Of a stretch of DNA of 51,910 nt, positions 8,426 through 17,230 are shown piece after piece. Positions within the stretch are counted from its first letter, which is position 1. The number at the start of each line of letters is the position of its first letter. Below the pieces are notes generated by a model. It saw nothing but the letters and a program-made list of their open reading frames with translations, made no database searches and was not told the DNA's origin. The position numbers and the translations under genes are program-made. This DNA comes from a virus, in the IMG/VR virus record IMGVR_UViG_3300042330_000270, positions 1-51,910 of that record; one strand, written 5' to 3'.

Positions 8426-10194
8426 GTCGGGATGTACTCAGGTGGGCTGTAGACGATGACCTCCGTACAACGGAACCCGCCTTTGTACGGCTCATTCTCT
8501 GAAGAGATGAGCAGCGACTCAGGCCAGTCTACGTAGTTGGTTGCGTCAACAACCATGCGGAAGTTTGCAGGACCGTAATCTGGGTTGTTGTCCCCGGTTG
8601 TTCCATTGAAGTCGTATCTTCCGTGGAGGCATGGCGGCACAACAATTGTCCCGATTGGCCAAGAGACTCTGATCTCTGTCGGTTGCATTGCTTCGATTGG
8701 AGTGACAATCGGCGCACTCTTCTGCCACCAGACACGGATCTTCGCCCTGCAACTACCACTCCAAGCACGGCGTAGAGTGAACTGGTAGAACAGCTCTTTG
8801 ATGAACGTATCGCTCCCGCGTGGCATCCTTCGGTTCAGCCCATCCCACCTAAGCGCCCCAGGACCACCTGACGGAAGAACGGCGGGCCATACGAATGGTC
8901 TTGATGTTTCGTACTCCTTGACCAGTTCTGGTAATGCCGTTTCCCGAGGAGTCTCGCGGGTGACGATTGACCAGTACCGATTGATTGGCTGGACTTCGAT
9001 CTGCTCGCCGGGTGTTTCGACGTAGTTGATTCCGTCATCTGCACTGACAACGGAAACCGTGTAGGGAACGTAGTCACGCAGATTGTCATCCCATCGTTTG
9101 CCGCTGACGCTCCCTGCTTCGTACTTTGTTGCTGTAATGCTGCGGTTTCCAGAGTTGGTTCCTTCTGGATCAACCTTGGAGTTGAGGAGTAGCATCCCGG
9201 ATGGCGCAGACACAGAATCCAGCGCAATGTCTTCCGGCGACAGGATGCGGTTCATGTCGGTCCTAGTTTCAACATAGGACAGGAACTTCTCTGGCGGCAT
9301 CTTGCCGGGAAACTCTCTGGACTTTCCGATTACGCTTGCTGTCGAAATACCTAGATTGTCTGATACATCGCCTTCATAAACACGAACGATCTTGGATGTC
9401 TGGTTCTGATCGTCCGCAGATTTGATTGACTCGCTGACCAGATACAGATTGTAGTACCCGGAGATTGGACACTGATCGAAGTTGTCTTTCCTGTATGTGT
9501 CGGCAACTGTTCTTGGCAGCTCCAGCGTCCACGTAAGCCGCACCCAGTTCTTGTCTTGGATGGGTCGCTCGACAGTGTACCCGTTGTCAACCTGCCCGAA
9601 TCCGTCACTGGTTGTTGGATCTTCCGATCCAGGAATGACATCGTACACGCGAGTCACCTCAACGTACAGTCCGTTCAGTTCATCCCCAAGTGGGCGCTCT
9701 GATTGAGCAACAAGGGTTGCTTGAGTGATTGCTTGAAACTCGTAGGTGAATACCCCGCCAGGTTGCTTATATCCGAACTGTCCGCCCGGTTGCTTGTACT
9801 CGTACAATCCGGTCAGCGTTGTTCCGGGATCAGCGGAGCCAAGAGCAAGGGCGTTGTCTCCGCGAGGCAGGACGTACTTCCGAGTGATGCGTGGATACTT
9901 GATCTCGCCGCCGTATGGGTACGTGATCTCGTAGTTGTAGTCCTCCTGATCGCTTCTGTCTGCCGCGTACAGGAACTCAAAGTACAACCCCTGCTCATCA
10001 GCGACACGAACGTAAACCAGCTTGTGATTCGGATACTGGGTCGTGTCCGGATGCGCCGTTCCGTATGCCGGGATCGCAGTCCTTGTCGTCTCAAAGCTCT
10101 GCCGGATGATGACATCCGCAATCTTCGGCGTCGGGTAGACCCTCGTCCTTTGCCGCTGCGGAGCTTGAGATGTCTGCCGTGGAGCTGCTGGCAT
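8422..10194 (-). CDS. Large predicted tail/virion structural protein (590 aa)
   Basis: Beta-rich protein of unknown family. The first ~20 residues are basic and Gln/Arg-rich. Around residues 135-155 there is a direct repeat of YKQPGG (YEYKQPGGQFGYKQPGG). Aromatic residues and Thr/Asp/Pro are abundant throughout, as in tail surface proteins. It sits between a fibre-like gene (10194-11384, overlapping by one base) and the paralogous pair at 7115-8425 (ATGA overlap). A role as a tail or baseplate-like component is inferred from position and composition. Confidence 0.75.
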   Translation of the reverse strand: MPAAPRQTSQAPQRQRTRVYPTPKIADVIIRQSFETTRTAIPAYGTAHPDTTQYPNHKLVYVRVADEQGLYFEFLYAADRSDQEDYNYEITYPYGGEIKYPRITRKYVLPRGDNALALGSADPGTTLTGLYEYKQPGGQFGYKQPGGVFTYEFQAITQATLVAQSERPLGDELNGLYVEVTRVYDVIPGSEDPTTSDGFGQVDNGYTVERPIQDKNWVRLTWTLELPRTVADTYRKDNFDQCPISGYYNLYLVSESIKSADDQNQTSKIVRVYEGDVSDNLGISTASVIGKSREFPGKMPPEKFLSYVETRTDMNRILSPEDIALDSVSAPSGMLLLNSKVDPEGTNSGNRSITATKYEAGSVSGKRWDDNLRDYVPYTVSVVSADDGINYVETPGEQIEVQPINRYWSIVTRETPRETALPELVKEYETSRPFVWPAVLPSGGPGALRWDGLNRRMPRGSDTFIKELFYQFTLRRAWSGSCRAKIRVWWQKSAPIVTPIEAMQPTEIRVSWPIGTIVVPPCLHGRYDFNGTTGDNNPDYGPANFRMVVDATNYVDWPESLLISSENEPYKGGFRCTEVIVYSPPEYIPT

Positions 10195-11384
10195 TACGAT
10201 GTAACGGCTTTGATGACTGCGAAGTTGATTTGGATTGCGGAACCGCTTTCAGCCGATCCGCTGCCATTGTTGTTGGACACGGCAATCTTAAAGTACCCAG
10301 AGCCAACCTCAACAATAGAAGCCTGCGTATTTCCGCCGTTTGTCCCGCCGCGAATAGACGCGATAACTACATCCGACTGAGCGACCCGGCTGTTGTTCAC
10401 TTGAAACACAGCGGCTGTTTCGTGCGCGATTGATGTCCCACTGAACATCTGCACCATGCCAGAAAGCGTATTCAGCGTGACAGCCGTAGTCTGGCTTGTG
10501 ATTTGGGTGATAGTTCCGCCAGCGCCAGTGACGTATCCGATTGCGCCGCCGCTGGAAGAGATTGCGCCCGTGACAGCAAGGCTTGTTCCGGTTGCTGCTC
10601 CGATAACTGGAGTGACGAGCGTTGGCGATGTCGCAAAGACAAGCGAGCCAGATCCGGTTTCACCAGTGACTGCGGCGGCGAGGTTCGTGCTGGATGGAGT
10701 GGCAAGCCAAGTAGCAACCCCTGATCCGAGTCCGGCGATTGCTCCGACTGGGTAATCCGTGCAGTTTTCAAGGACGCCTGAAATCGGGGTTCCAATGTCG
10801 GCATCAGCAAGCGTCTTGTTTGACAGGGTTTCAGCGCCAGCCAACGTCGCCACCGTTCCGGTTGTTGGCAGCGTGAGCGATGTCGCGCCTGACGTTGCGA
10901 ACGTGATGTTGTTCGCACCGAGAGTCAACACGCACGATCCGCTGGACGAAACAGTTACATTGCCAGACACGGTGAGCGCCGCTCCATTGGAGATCGTGAG
11001 CGTAGCACTGGTTGCCGGAGCCGTGATCGTTACCTTGTTGATGCTGGTCGCGGTCGCCACTCCAAGAACCGGAGCCACCAATGTCGGCGTATTCGCAAAA
11101 ACCAAAGCGCCAGTTCCGGTTTCATCACTGATCTTCCCAGCAAGCTCAGACGAAGTACATGCAGCGAAGTCCGAAATCTTTGCAGCCGTAGATGCCAATG
11201 TTCCGGATGTCGGCAGAGTAACGCTCGTTGCGCCAGTCGCAGTGATTGTAACGCCGTAAGCGCCGGACAACGTGGCGGATGTCCACGCCTGAGAGATTGG
11301 TAGATCAACCGCAGCACGCATCGCCGTTTTATCGGCAGCTTGCATAAACGTGTGAACCGAGGATGAAACAGTGATGTCTGGCAT
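10194..11384 (-). CDS. Tail-fibre-like repeat protein (396 aa)
   Basis: Low-complexity, Ala/Thr/Ser/Gly-rich and nearly free of Lys and Trp. It has internal repeats of a type known from phage fibres: ETGTGALVFANTPTLVAP and ETGSGSLVFATSPTLVTP, plus ATGATSVTLPTSGTLAS and ATSGATSLTLPTTGTVAT. The last ~100 residues are less repetitive (TQASIVEVGSGYFKIAVSNN) and may form the globular tip. The start ATG lies three bases after the holin-like gene's stop. Probably an adhesion or fibre shaft protein. Confidence 0.8.
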   Translation of the reverse strand: MPDITVSSSVHTFMQAADKTAMRAAVDLPISQAWTSATLSGAYGVTITATGATSVTLPTSGTLASTAAKISDFAACTSSELAGKISDETGTGALVFANTPTLVAPVLGVATATSINKVTITAPATSATLTISNGAALTVSGNVTVSSSGSCVLTLGANNITFATSGATSLTLPTTGTVATLAGAETLSNKTLADADIGTPISGVLENCTDYPVGAIAGLGSGVATWLATPSSTNLAAAVTGETGSGSLVFATSPTLVTPVIGAATGTSLAVTGAISSSGGAIGYVTGAGGTITQITSQTTAVTLNTLSGMVQMFSGTSIAHETAAVFQVNNSRVAQSDVVIASIRGGTNGGNTQASIVEVGSGYFKIAVSNNNGSGSAESGSAIQINFAVIKAVTS

Positions 11385-11387
11385 GGT

Positions 11388-11861
11388 TTATCGCTTCCCT
11401 TTAGGGAACATGGATTTTATAATTGCTGTAACCTTGTGAATCAACCACCAACCGTTCATTCCAAGCATGAATCCAGCAGCGGCCCAGGCTTCCCATGCGC
11501 GAACAATGTGAGCTTCGGCGGTAATCCACCCCCACTGCAAAAGCAGCAGATAGACTAATTTTGGAGCTAAACTCCCAGCCATCGCACACGCCAGAAAATT
11601 TGACATCGCTGGTCCGAAATCCCTTCCTTTGTACCTTGCTTCGATCAGCGCAATCAGGCTCGCCAAAATTGCCCCGAGAGCAGCATACATATCAACTGCG
11701 CGTGGTTGTTCAATAATCAACGCCGTAGCTGGCAGTGCAAACGCAGTGGCGATTACAGGGATAGTGAGTGCGGCTGTGAGAAGGGGCATTGGTTTCCTGC
11801 GTGTGGTGCGATGTTTTACAGGTATCGCCCCGATGGTTGCGGGGAACGACTGATGGTTCAT
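11388..11861 (-). CDS. Holin-like membrane protein with two candidate starts
   Basis: From the longer start (157 aa) the first 24 residues are basic (HRTTRRKP) and soluble. Four hydrophobic segments follow at about residues 27-50, 57-72, 88-112 and 122-142, and the tail is basic (KSMFPKGKR). Two starts are plausible. The ATG at 11861 overlaps the upstream stop as ATGA but has no Shine-Dalgarno. The ATG at 11789 (133 aa) has AGGAAA about 10 bases upstream. Two products differing by a basic N-terminal extension would resemble holin/antiholin dual-start genes. Holin identity rests on size, topology and phage context; the endolysin lies elsewhere (27117-27755). Confidence 0.55.
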   Translation of the reverse strand: MNHQSFPATIGAIPVKHRTTRRKPMPLLTAALTIPVIATAFALPATALIIEQPRAVDMYAALGAILASLIALIEARYKGRDFGPAMSNFLACAMAGSLAPKLVYLLLLQWGWITAEAHIVRAWEAWAAAGFMLGMNGWWLIHKVTAIIKSMFPKGKR

Positions 11862-12103
11862 GGTGGCGGAATTGTTGGACCGATTGGCGGAATGATGATT
11901 GGCTTAATCTTGCTCAATACCCATTTACAGTAGTCGCCATAAAGTGGCCCGAGAGCCTTAACTACTTCTTCAACAGCTTCAACCGCTTTGACTATTTTCT
12001 CCACCTGGGAGGGAGATAGCGGCGGCGGCGTGATGATGACTGGCGGGCGGACTGGTCCGGTTTCCGTGACTGGTGGTCCTGATTCTTCTTGGGTGTCGCC
12101 CAT
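11858..12103 (-). CDS. Small Pro-rich hypothetical protein (81 aa)
   Basis: Proline-rich at both ends (VRPPVIITPPPLSPS and IIIPPIGPTIPPP) around a short amphipathic helix rich in Val, Glu and Lys (residues ~32-60). It ends in an ATGA overlap with the holin-like gene, suggesting coupled translation. Function unknown; an accessory to lysis or to the fibre is possible from position only. Confidence 0.62.
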   Translation of the reverse strand: MGDTQEESGPPVTETGPVRPPVIITPPPLSPSQVEKIVKAVEAVEEVVKALGPLYGDYCKWVLSKIKPIIIPPIGPTIPPP

Positions 12104-12109
12104 GGTTTG

Positions 12110-12460
12110 TTATGGGTTGAGGGTGATGGTTCCGTCAGGATTGGCGGTGTACGCGGCGGGCGGCATGTACTCCGATGGGTCGAGGAAGTCGTTCAGCGTC
12201 TTCCCGTCGATGGCGGCGAGTGCTGCGATGTGTTCGACGTTCTCCCCTGCGATCTGCATGAACTTAACGCCCTGCGTCCCTGCCTCCGCGAAAAACTCCG
12301 CTGGCGCGTAGTCGTTGGATGACCACACTAGCGGAAAAATCCGTTGGTGCATCGCAATCCGGCGCTGAAGCTCCTCGGCAGTCTCACTGAAAATCCGCCG
12401 GACTGCTGCGCGAGCGGGTGGGTCGTCTGGTGCTGGTGGCGGGATAAGCATAAAATTCAC
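12110..12460 (-). CDS. Small virion-block protein (116 aa)
   Basis: The N-terminus is Pro-rich (LIPPPAPDDPP), then come helices rich in Ala and Arg, and a C-terminal PDGTITLNP. It resembles small proteins seen next to fibre genes in other phages, but no named family is claimed. The start is GTG at 12460, overlapping the upstream stop as GTGA; an ATG at 12451 is the alternative. Confidence 0.65.
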   Translation of the reverse strand: MNFMLIPPPAPDDPPARAAVRRIFSETAEELQRRIAMHQRIFPLVWSSNDYAPAEFFAEAGTQGVKFMQIAGENVEHIAALAAIDGKTLNDFLDPSEYMPPAAYTANPDGTITLNP

Positions 12461-13098
12461 GGGTAGATGATGCGCGGGTGGGTTGAGACTGTTGCGCCGT
12501 TAGTGTTAGTCATTGCAAGAGCCCGCGAAAGGTCTTGAAGGTCGCGGATCATGCGGAGGTCAAAACACAGGGATTGAGGGCGGATCATCCGGCACCGAAA
12601 GCCTTTTGCCAGTCCGGCGATTTCGTTGGCAGCAAGAGCGGCATTCCACACCCCCACCTCGGCAATATCGCCGTTGAAAAAACTGTCTCTCGCTCCAACA
12701 AATCTTGATCCGATGGAAATCCGGTTGTATGCGGCAATCGAGTTTGTGATTGCCGAAGTGTTCGTCGCAGACGCCACCCCATTGAGGTATGCCGTTCTTG
12801 ATGATGCAGACGCAAAAACCGCGGCGATGTGGTTCCATGTCCCTGTTGTCGCTGCTGTCGTTGCTGTCGTCGCTGTAAACTGCTGCGCTTGAGAGTCGTC
12901 TCTGGCAAATGCTGTGGCTTGACCCGATGCGTTAATACTCACCTGAACAAGCCCCGCTCCATTACTAATACAGACTGCCTGCCCGCCAAAAGACGTGCAT
13001 TTCACCCACGCCGCAATCGTCAGCGGAAACGCAGTCACCGGAGCGGATGAAGCATTATGTATTGCTTGGCTGCTGGCTGATGTAAAAAGGTAGGCCAT
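12457..13098 (-). CDS. LamG/concanavalin-like lectin-domain protein (213 aa)
   Basis: The pattern is that of a LamG-like jelly roll: FPLTIAAWVKCT near residue 25, TGTWNHIAAVFASASSRTAYLNG around 85-107, and GDIAEVGVWNAALAANEIAGLAKG around 140-163. Such domains bind carbohydrate and are common in fibre or adhesin proteins. The ATG at 13098 sits two bases past the upstream fibre gene's stop; a longer frame to 13218 is open but overlaps that gene. Probably a receptor-binding accessory, inferred from domain and neighbours. Confidence 0.78.
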   Translation of the reverse strand: MAYLFTSASSQAIHNASSAPVTAFPLTIAAWVKCTSFGGQAVCISNGAGLVQVSINASGQATAFARDDSQAQQFTATTATTAATTGTWNHIAAVFASASSRTAYLNGVASATNTSAITNSIAAYNRISIGSRFVGARDSFFNGDIAEVGVWNAALAANEIAGLAKGFRCRMIRPQSLCFDLRMIRDLQDLSRALAMTNTNGATVSTHPRIIYP

Positions 13099-13099
13099 G

Positions 13100-14590
13100 T
13101 TATGCGCCAGACGGTGTGATTTCGAGGTACGCGCCGACAAACTCCGCGTCACCAGTGTGATTTGATGCGACGCCGTTGTTGCGTTGGATTCGGATGCGGA
13201 ACATGTCCCCGGCGGCAAGACTAGCCGGAAGTTGAGCCTGAGTAAAGATGACCGTCGTTCGACACATCACGCCGCTTGTGCTACTGATGGTTTGACTGCC
13301 ACTTTGTGCGGTGCCGAAATTGTCAGCAGAGTCCAGATCCTGCCCGCCCGCCACTAGTCGATCCAAAGAGACGCTCCAGCCAACAACGCCGGATGTTGCG
13401 GATGTCGCTGCTGCGTCGATGTAGACTGTCAGCGCGGTCCCAGATCCGGCGAACGTGGCACCTTGGGGGACGTAGGTGCGGAAGATGGCGGTTGGTGATC
13501 CCGTCGATGGGAAGTCTAGGACCGGGTGGCTGTTCCGTGTGTCGATGGTCGCAAAATTCGTCGTCGGAAACTCCGCATCACGGGGGAAGAATTGGAGAAT
13601 CGTGTTGGTTCCGCCGCCTCCCGTCGATGTCAGTGTTTGCCCTGAGATCGAAAGCCCAGGCCCGACCTCAAGGTACTCCCAGGTTTCTTCCGATTGATCG
13701 AAGAAAACGATCCTGTCCGCTGGCGGGGTTGTAACTGCGTACAGATTTTGCCCCGAAAAATCCATCACAGATTGAAGCGTTACTCCTACGCTTGCGGCGC
13801 TATGGAACCTCGCATCATCCCCGGCAGCAACTGTCCCGGTCGTCGTGCCTACAGCAAGAAGCGCTGCTCCACCGAGCCCGAGATCAGTCCGCGTTTCTGA
13901 TGCAGTGCGGGCAGTCACCGTGTTGTCCGCATTCATCCGCAGGAACGTCACAGCTCCGGGGTTTGCCAGCTTGATGATATTCCTACCGACTGTCGTGCCG
14001 TCCGAAATTGTTGCTGCGGAAACCGTTCCGCTGGATGCCGCCGTAACGCGCCCCTTTGCGTCAACCGTTACACTTGCCAGCGTGTAACTCCCAGCCGTGA
14101 CTCCGCTTGTGTCGAGAGCCCAGACTGTGCCGGAACTAGAGACGATCACATCACCCTTGTCGCCATCGGAAACTCCAGCGCCACCCGGAGGAGCCTGCCA
14201 TGAACCATCAGCACGAAGAAAATTAGTGGTGCCGCCGCCTGATGCTGGAACCACCCCGGCTGCGCTTGTTCCAAACGTCGCAATCGTAATTGACGGAGTA
14301 GTCGTTCCGTTTGCAACAGAGATTGGAGCCGTTCCTGAGACGCTTGTAACCGTGCCACCACTTGAGTTTGCAACAAACTCCAGTCCATCTTCACTGCTTT
14401 TGACTGAGAGGATCTTCCCGGACTGACCAGTGTATGTGGTTGGAACATCATCCAGATCAACAAAACTTAGTGCGTCAATCTGCGCCTGCAACTCACGGAT
14501 CTGAGTCCCAAGCGAATCACGGGTTGTCTGAGGGATAGATGAGCCATCCCAGACAAACTGACCTGTGTTCGGATCTAAGCGGTACGGCAT
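13100..14590 (-). CDS. Tail fibre/adhesin-like protein (496 aa)
   Basis: It begins MPYRLDPNTGQFVWDG, then a short coiled coil (TQIRELQAQIDAL). A long Gly/Ser/Thr/Val-rich beta shaft follows, with fibre-like phrases such as GGTVTSVSGTAPISVANGTT and TNFLRADGSWQAP. The C-terminal ~130 residues, from about 365 on, form a distinct beta domain. The ATG at 14590 lies one base past the upstream stop; the frame is open to 14704 but that would overlap the neighbour. It groups with the LamG gene and the fibre at 10194-11384 as the host-recognition set. Confidence 0.8.
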   Translation of the reverse strand: MPYRLDPNTGQFVWDGSSIPQTTRDSLGTQIRELQAQIDALSFVDLDDVPTTYTGQSGKILSVKSSEDGLEFVANSSGGTVTSVSGTAPISVANGTTTPSITIATFGTSAAGVVPASGGGTTNFLRADGSWQAPPGGAGVSDGDKGDVIVSSSGTVWALDTSGVTAGSYTLASVTVDAKGRVTAASSGTVSAATISDGTTVGRNIIKLANPGAVTFLRMNADNTVTARTASETRTDLGLGGAALLAVGTTTGTVAAGDDARFHSAASVGVTLQSVMDFSGQNLYAVTTPPADRIVFFDQSEETWEYLEVGPGLSISGQTLTSTGGGGTNTILQFFPRDAEFPTTNFATIDTRNSHPVLDFPSTGSPTAIFRTYVPQGATFAGSGTALTVYIDAAATSATSGVVGWSVSLDRLVAGGQDLDSADNFGTAQSGSQTISSTSGVMCRTTVIFTQAQLPASLAAGDMFRIRIQRNNGVASNHTGDAEFVGAYLEITPSGA

Positions 14591-14591
14591 A

Positions 14592-14915
14592 TCAGGATTT
14601 GTAGAGAAGTAGCGTTCCGGAAGCGATGACCAGATCGTTGATATTGCCGAATAACCAGGAATTTGCCTTGAAGGTAATCCCGGCGAGCGAGCCTCCGACA
14701 ACATTGTTTACAGATGCTGAAACTACAGCGCCAGCTTCGTAGAAAGACAATGATGTGAGAACTGTATCTGCAATGAAGAAAATTCCGCAGTACGATCCGG
14801 CTGGCGGAGATGCGGCAGCTCCATTATAAATAACTGGCGCTCCGGTTTTTCCCATGAACTGCGCAACAGCATTGGAGATAATCTGCGGATGGGGTGCTGA
14901 GTATGGTACTGCCAT
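14592..14915 (-). CDS. Small structural protein, tandem paralogue B (107 aa)
   Basis: The motif IISNAVAQFMGKTGAPVIYN (residues ~12-31) is shared almost exactly with the next upstream gene, as is the ending SWLFGNINDLVIASGTLLLY. Hydrophobic, beta-rich and without charged clusters. The position just after the capsid gene suggests a head or head-fibre component. Unknown family. Confidence 0.72.
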   Translation of the reverse strand: MAVPYSAPHPQIISNAVAQFMGKTGAPVIYNGAAASPPAGSYCGIFFIADTVLTSLSFYEAGAVVSASVNNVVGGSLAGITFKANSWLFGNINDLVIASGTLLLYKS

Positions 14916-14919
14916 GGCA

Positions 14920-15270
14920 TTATGCTGGGTATGCGATTAGTAAACCAGAGTCTAAAAGAAATGAGTAAATATTACCTCGGATGATTGCTCCTGCCGGGAC
15001 GACTGTGATGTCTGATATATTCCCGCTTTCTCCTGATGTATCTACCGCGAGTTGCTGATTTTCTTGAGCGCTATATGTAGTGCTATTCTCATTTACGTAT
15101 ATTCTAAAATCAAAAAACACACAATCCTGCATGCAATAAATTGCTGCGATTGGAATCTGAGGATCTGGCGAGCCGTAGTTGTAGATCCTCGGGGCCCCCG
15201 TCTTTCCCATCGCTTGAGCGAGCGCATTCGCAATGACGTGTTCGTCGTTTGCTGCGTAGGAAGCGGACAT
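14920..15270 (-). CDS. Small structural protein, tandem paralogue A (116 aa)
   Basis: Paralogue of the following gene. VIANALAQAMGKTGAPRIYN (residues ~12-31) and NIYSFLLDSGLLIAY at the end correspond to segments of that protein. Three-base gap between the two. The first gene after the major capsid gene, separated from it by a 76-base gap with a hairpin. A decoration or head-completion role is a positional guess. Confidence 0.72.
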   Translation of the reverse strand: MSASYAANDEHVIANALAQAMGKTGAPRIYNYGSPDPQIPIAAIYCMQDCVFFDFRIYVNENSTTYSAQENQQLAVDTSGESGNISDITVVPAGAIIRGNIYSFLLDSGLLIAYPA

Positions 15271-15293
15271 TGTAAAAGTTTCGGTTTGAAGTA

Positions 15294-15322
15294 GGGGTGC
15301 CAGCCAACTTGACTGACACCCC
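15294..15322 (-). other. Intergenic hairpin after the capsid gene
   Basis: Ten-base stem, GGGGTGCCAG with CTGACACCCC, one mismatch, nine-base loop. It lies between the capsid stop and the next gene. No clear T-run follows on the minus strand, so it is better read as an attenuator, processing site or mRNA-stabilising hairpin than as a strong terminator. Confidence 0.45.
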
Positions 15323-15346
15323 CGTTATTGGTGAACCACCACCAAA

Positions 15347-16963
15347 TCAGGCAGTCAACCCGAGGCCGCTCGTCACGCTGATGGATGGAGCAGCGAGGAC
15401 GGTTGGGTCCGGACGACGGTGGATGATAGCCCAGCCGAACTGAGTTTTCATCGGCTTGCTGGCGAACTCCAGGATACCACGGAAGTAACCGAACGTACCA
15501 TCCGGGTTGGTCGTCTCGTTCCGGATATTCTGCCAGTTGAAGTCACCGATACGGGTCGTCGGATCATAACTGGTTCCAGCGCCAAGGCTCGTCGTGGAGT
15601 TCCGCGTGAGAGCTTCCATCACCTCCGGATGGAGAATGAAAGACATCTCGTATGGGGCCGTGTGGTATGCAGGGTTTTCAACCCAGCCACCTTGGCCGTT
15701 CGTCAACGTAGTCAACCGCCCAGTCATGTCGGAACTGAACGGAGTCTTGTCAATCAGAACGGTCGTCGAGGACGGGATTGCAAGCACCCGGAATGTCCCG
15801 CTGTAATCACTGTCGGAAGCAGAGGTTGGCGCAATGCTTACGACCGATCCGACCACGAGTCCGTTTGTTCCCAATTCCGTAGAGCCGTTGTTCGTAACGG
15901 TAAGTAGCGTTCCACCAGTTGCGGTTGCCGCAGCCGTAATCGCAACGTCAATACTTCCGGCTTGGTACGTCCATGGCGGAACCTCAGTGAAGTCGTACAC
16001 GGAGCTGTTCAGAGCCAGCGTGAAGCGAGGAACTTCGTGATCCAGCGTGTGCGAAAACCCACAGAGCGAACGAGTCACCCCGAGTGGCTTTAGCAGTTCG
16101 CCAGCGTTACCCCAGCGCAAGTCGTTCCGAGTACCAGCCTCACGAATGAGGTAGTCGCTCGTTTCTGGCGAGGTGAGCAGCGGGAACACCGGAGCGCCAT
16201 CGGACATGCCGCCGCTGTTCTTGCCTGCGCCGTTCCGGCAGAGGCGAGCATAGATGTCACGGAGAACACCGCCAGTCAGGACCGAGTGCTTCGTGCTGAA
16301 ACCGCCGGACGGAGCCGCGCCAGTCATGTTGAGCTGAGCGAGCGTGAACCCGCGTAGTGTCGCAAAGTCGGTCGCGCCAGTGACGGAGGCATCAGCAAGA
16401 GAGTTGAGCGACCCGGATTCAGGCGTGCCAATACATACTTTGTTGGCGCACATGCGGAAGTATTCCTCGCGAGTGCGGTAGCTCCAGACGCGCATGCCTG
16501 CATCAAGCAAGCAATCGTACAGCATCTTCATTTGTTCTTTAAATTGGAACGAGAAGGCTGCGTCACGAACGTCGATCCGCATGGACTCAACAGCGGTCCA
16601 AGCGAGATTATACTCACGCAGGCGTTGCGTCACTTGGACAACAGCGGCTGGAGGAAGACCCCGAGAGGTGCTGATGTCTGGGGGCGTATTGCCTGTGGCG
16701 GCGGACGAGAACCCATGAGCCCGGTGATTGGCCCAAGTCCCCTTCCCGGTAGTCCCAACAAGCGCTCGTTCGTAGTTCAGGACGCGGATCGAATCGCCCA
16801 TCCCGTCAGGCCAAAGACCACGTTTCACAACGCGAGCCCAAGGAGAGACATCGTAGGCGTAACGGAAAAGACCTTCACCGATCCGACCGGATTCATTGAT
16901 GAAGTTTTGTTGGATGATTTGCGATCCAGTAGTGGAATTCGCTGGTACGGTAGTAGAGGGCAT
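15347..16963 (-). CDS. Major capsid protein (538 aa)
   Basis: Identified mainly from context: it directly follows the scaffold gene and is the main large alpha/beta protein of the head block. The N-terminal ~200 residues carry helices (IGEGLFRYAYDVSPWARVVKRG, then MKMLYDCLLDAGMRVWSYR) resembling the N-arm and spine helix region of HK97-fold capsids. Residues ~345-420 form a separate beta-rich segment (GSIDVAITAAATATGGT) that could be an inserted domain on the capsid surface. The ATG at 16963 is preceded by a ~200-base leader with its own promoter-like sequence and a terminator from the previous unit, which suits high, separate expression. Confidence 0.8.
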   Translation of the reverse strand: MPSTTVPANSTTGSQIIQQNFINESGRIGEGLFRYAYDVSPWARVVKRGLWPDGMGDSIRVLNYERALVGTTGKGTWANHRAHGFSSAATGNTPPDISTSRGLPPAAVVQVTQRLREYNLAWTAVESMRIDVRDAAFSFQFKEQMKMLYDCLLDAGMRVWSYRTREEYFRMCANKVCIGTPESGSLNSLADASVTGATDFATLRGFTLAQLNMTGAAPSGGFSTKHSVLTGGVLRDIYARLCRNGAGKNSGGMSDGAPVFPLLTSPETSDYLIREAGTRNDLRWGNAGELLKPLGVTRSLCGFSHTLDHEVPRFTLALNSSVYDFTEVPPWTYQAGSIDVAITAAATATGGTLLTVTNNGSTELGTNGLVVGSVVSIAPTSASDSDYSGTFRVLAIPSSTTVLIDKTPFSSDMTGRLTTLTNGQGGWVENPAYHTAPYEMSFILHPEVMEALTRNSTTSLGAGTSYDPTTRIGDFNWQNIRNETTNPDGTFGYFRGILEFASKPMKTQFGWAIIHRRPDPTVLAAPSISVTSGLGLTA

Positions 16964-17128
16964 GGTGCTTGGTATCTAGGTTGGTTTTGGGAACGAGGTT
17001 TCTTCCTAGTGTCAGGAATTGTTTGTTTTCCTCTCCTTGAGCCGGGGAAAGCACGCATCCGAAACGGACGGTTGTTTATGCTCAGGTTGGTTCCCAGTAG
17101 ATTCTCGCCTTCTGGAATGGCGCACCGA

Positions 17129-17161
17129 TACGTGTATGCGTATTTGGAAAATGTCAACGAA
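17129..17161 (-). promoter_or_regulatory. Capsid promoter candidate: TTGACA plus TACG-N6-CGTATC element
   Basis: On the minus strand TTGACA is followed about nine bases later by TACG cataca CGTATC, an exact copy of both half-sites of the recurring element (17129-17142). It lies 165 bases before the capsid start and just after the scaffold terminator, so the capsid gene can be transcribed separately. Confidence 0.55.
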
Positions 17162-17173
17162 ATCTTTGAGGGC

Positions 17174-17212
17174 ATAAGAAAACCCGCCAGCGTTTTGAGC
17201 GCATGACGGGTT
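17174..17212 (-). terminator. Rho-independent terminator after the scaffold gene
   Basis: Leftward, the RNA would pair AACCCGTCA with TGGCGGGTT around GCG/CGC, then run TTTTCTTAT. The hairpin spans 17181-17212, 19 bases after the scaffold stop. It closes the terL-portal-scaffold unit ahead of the capsid promoter. Confidence 0.75.
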
Positions 17213-17230
17213 GCTGGTCGAGGTAATTGA

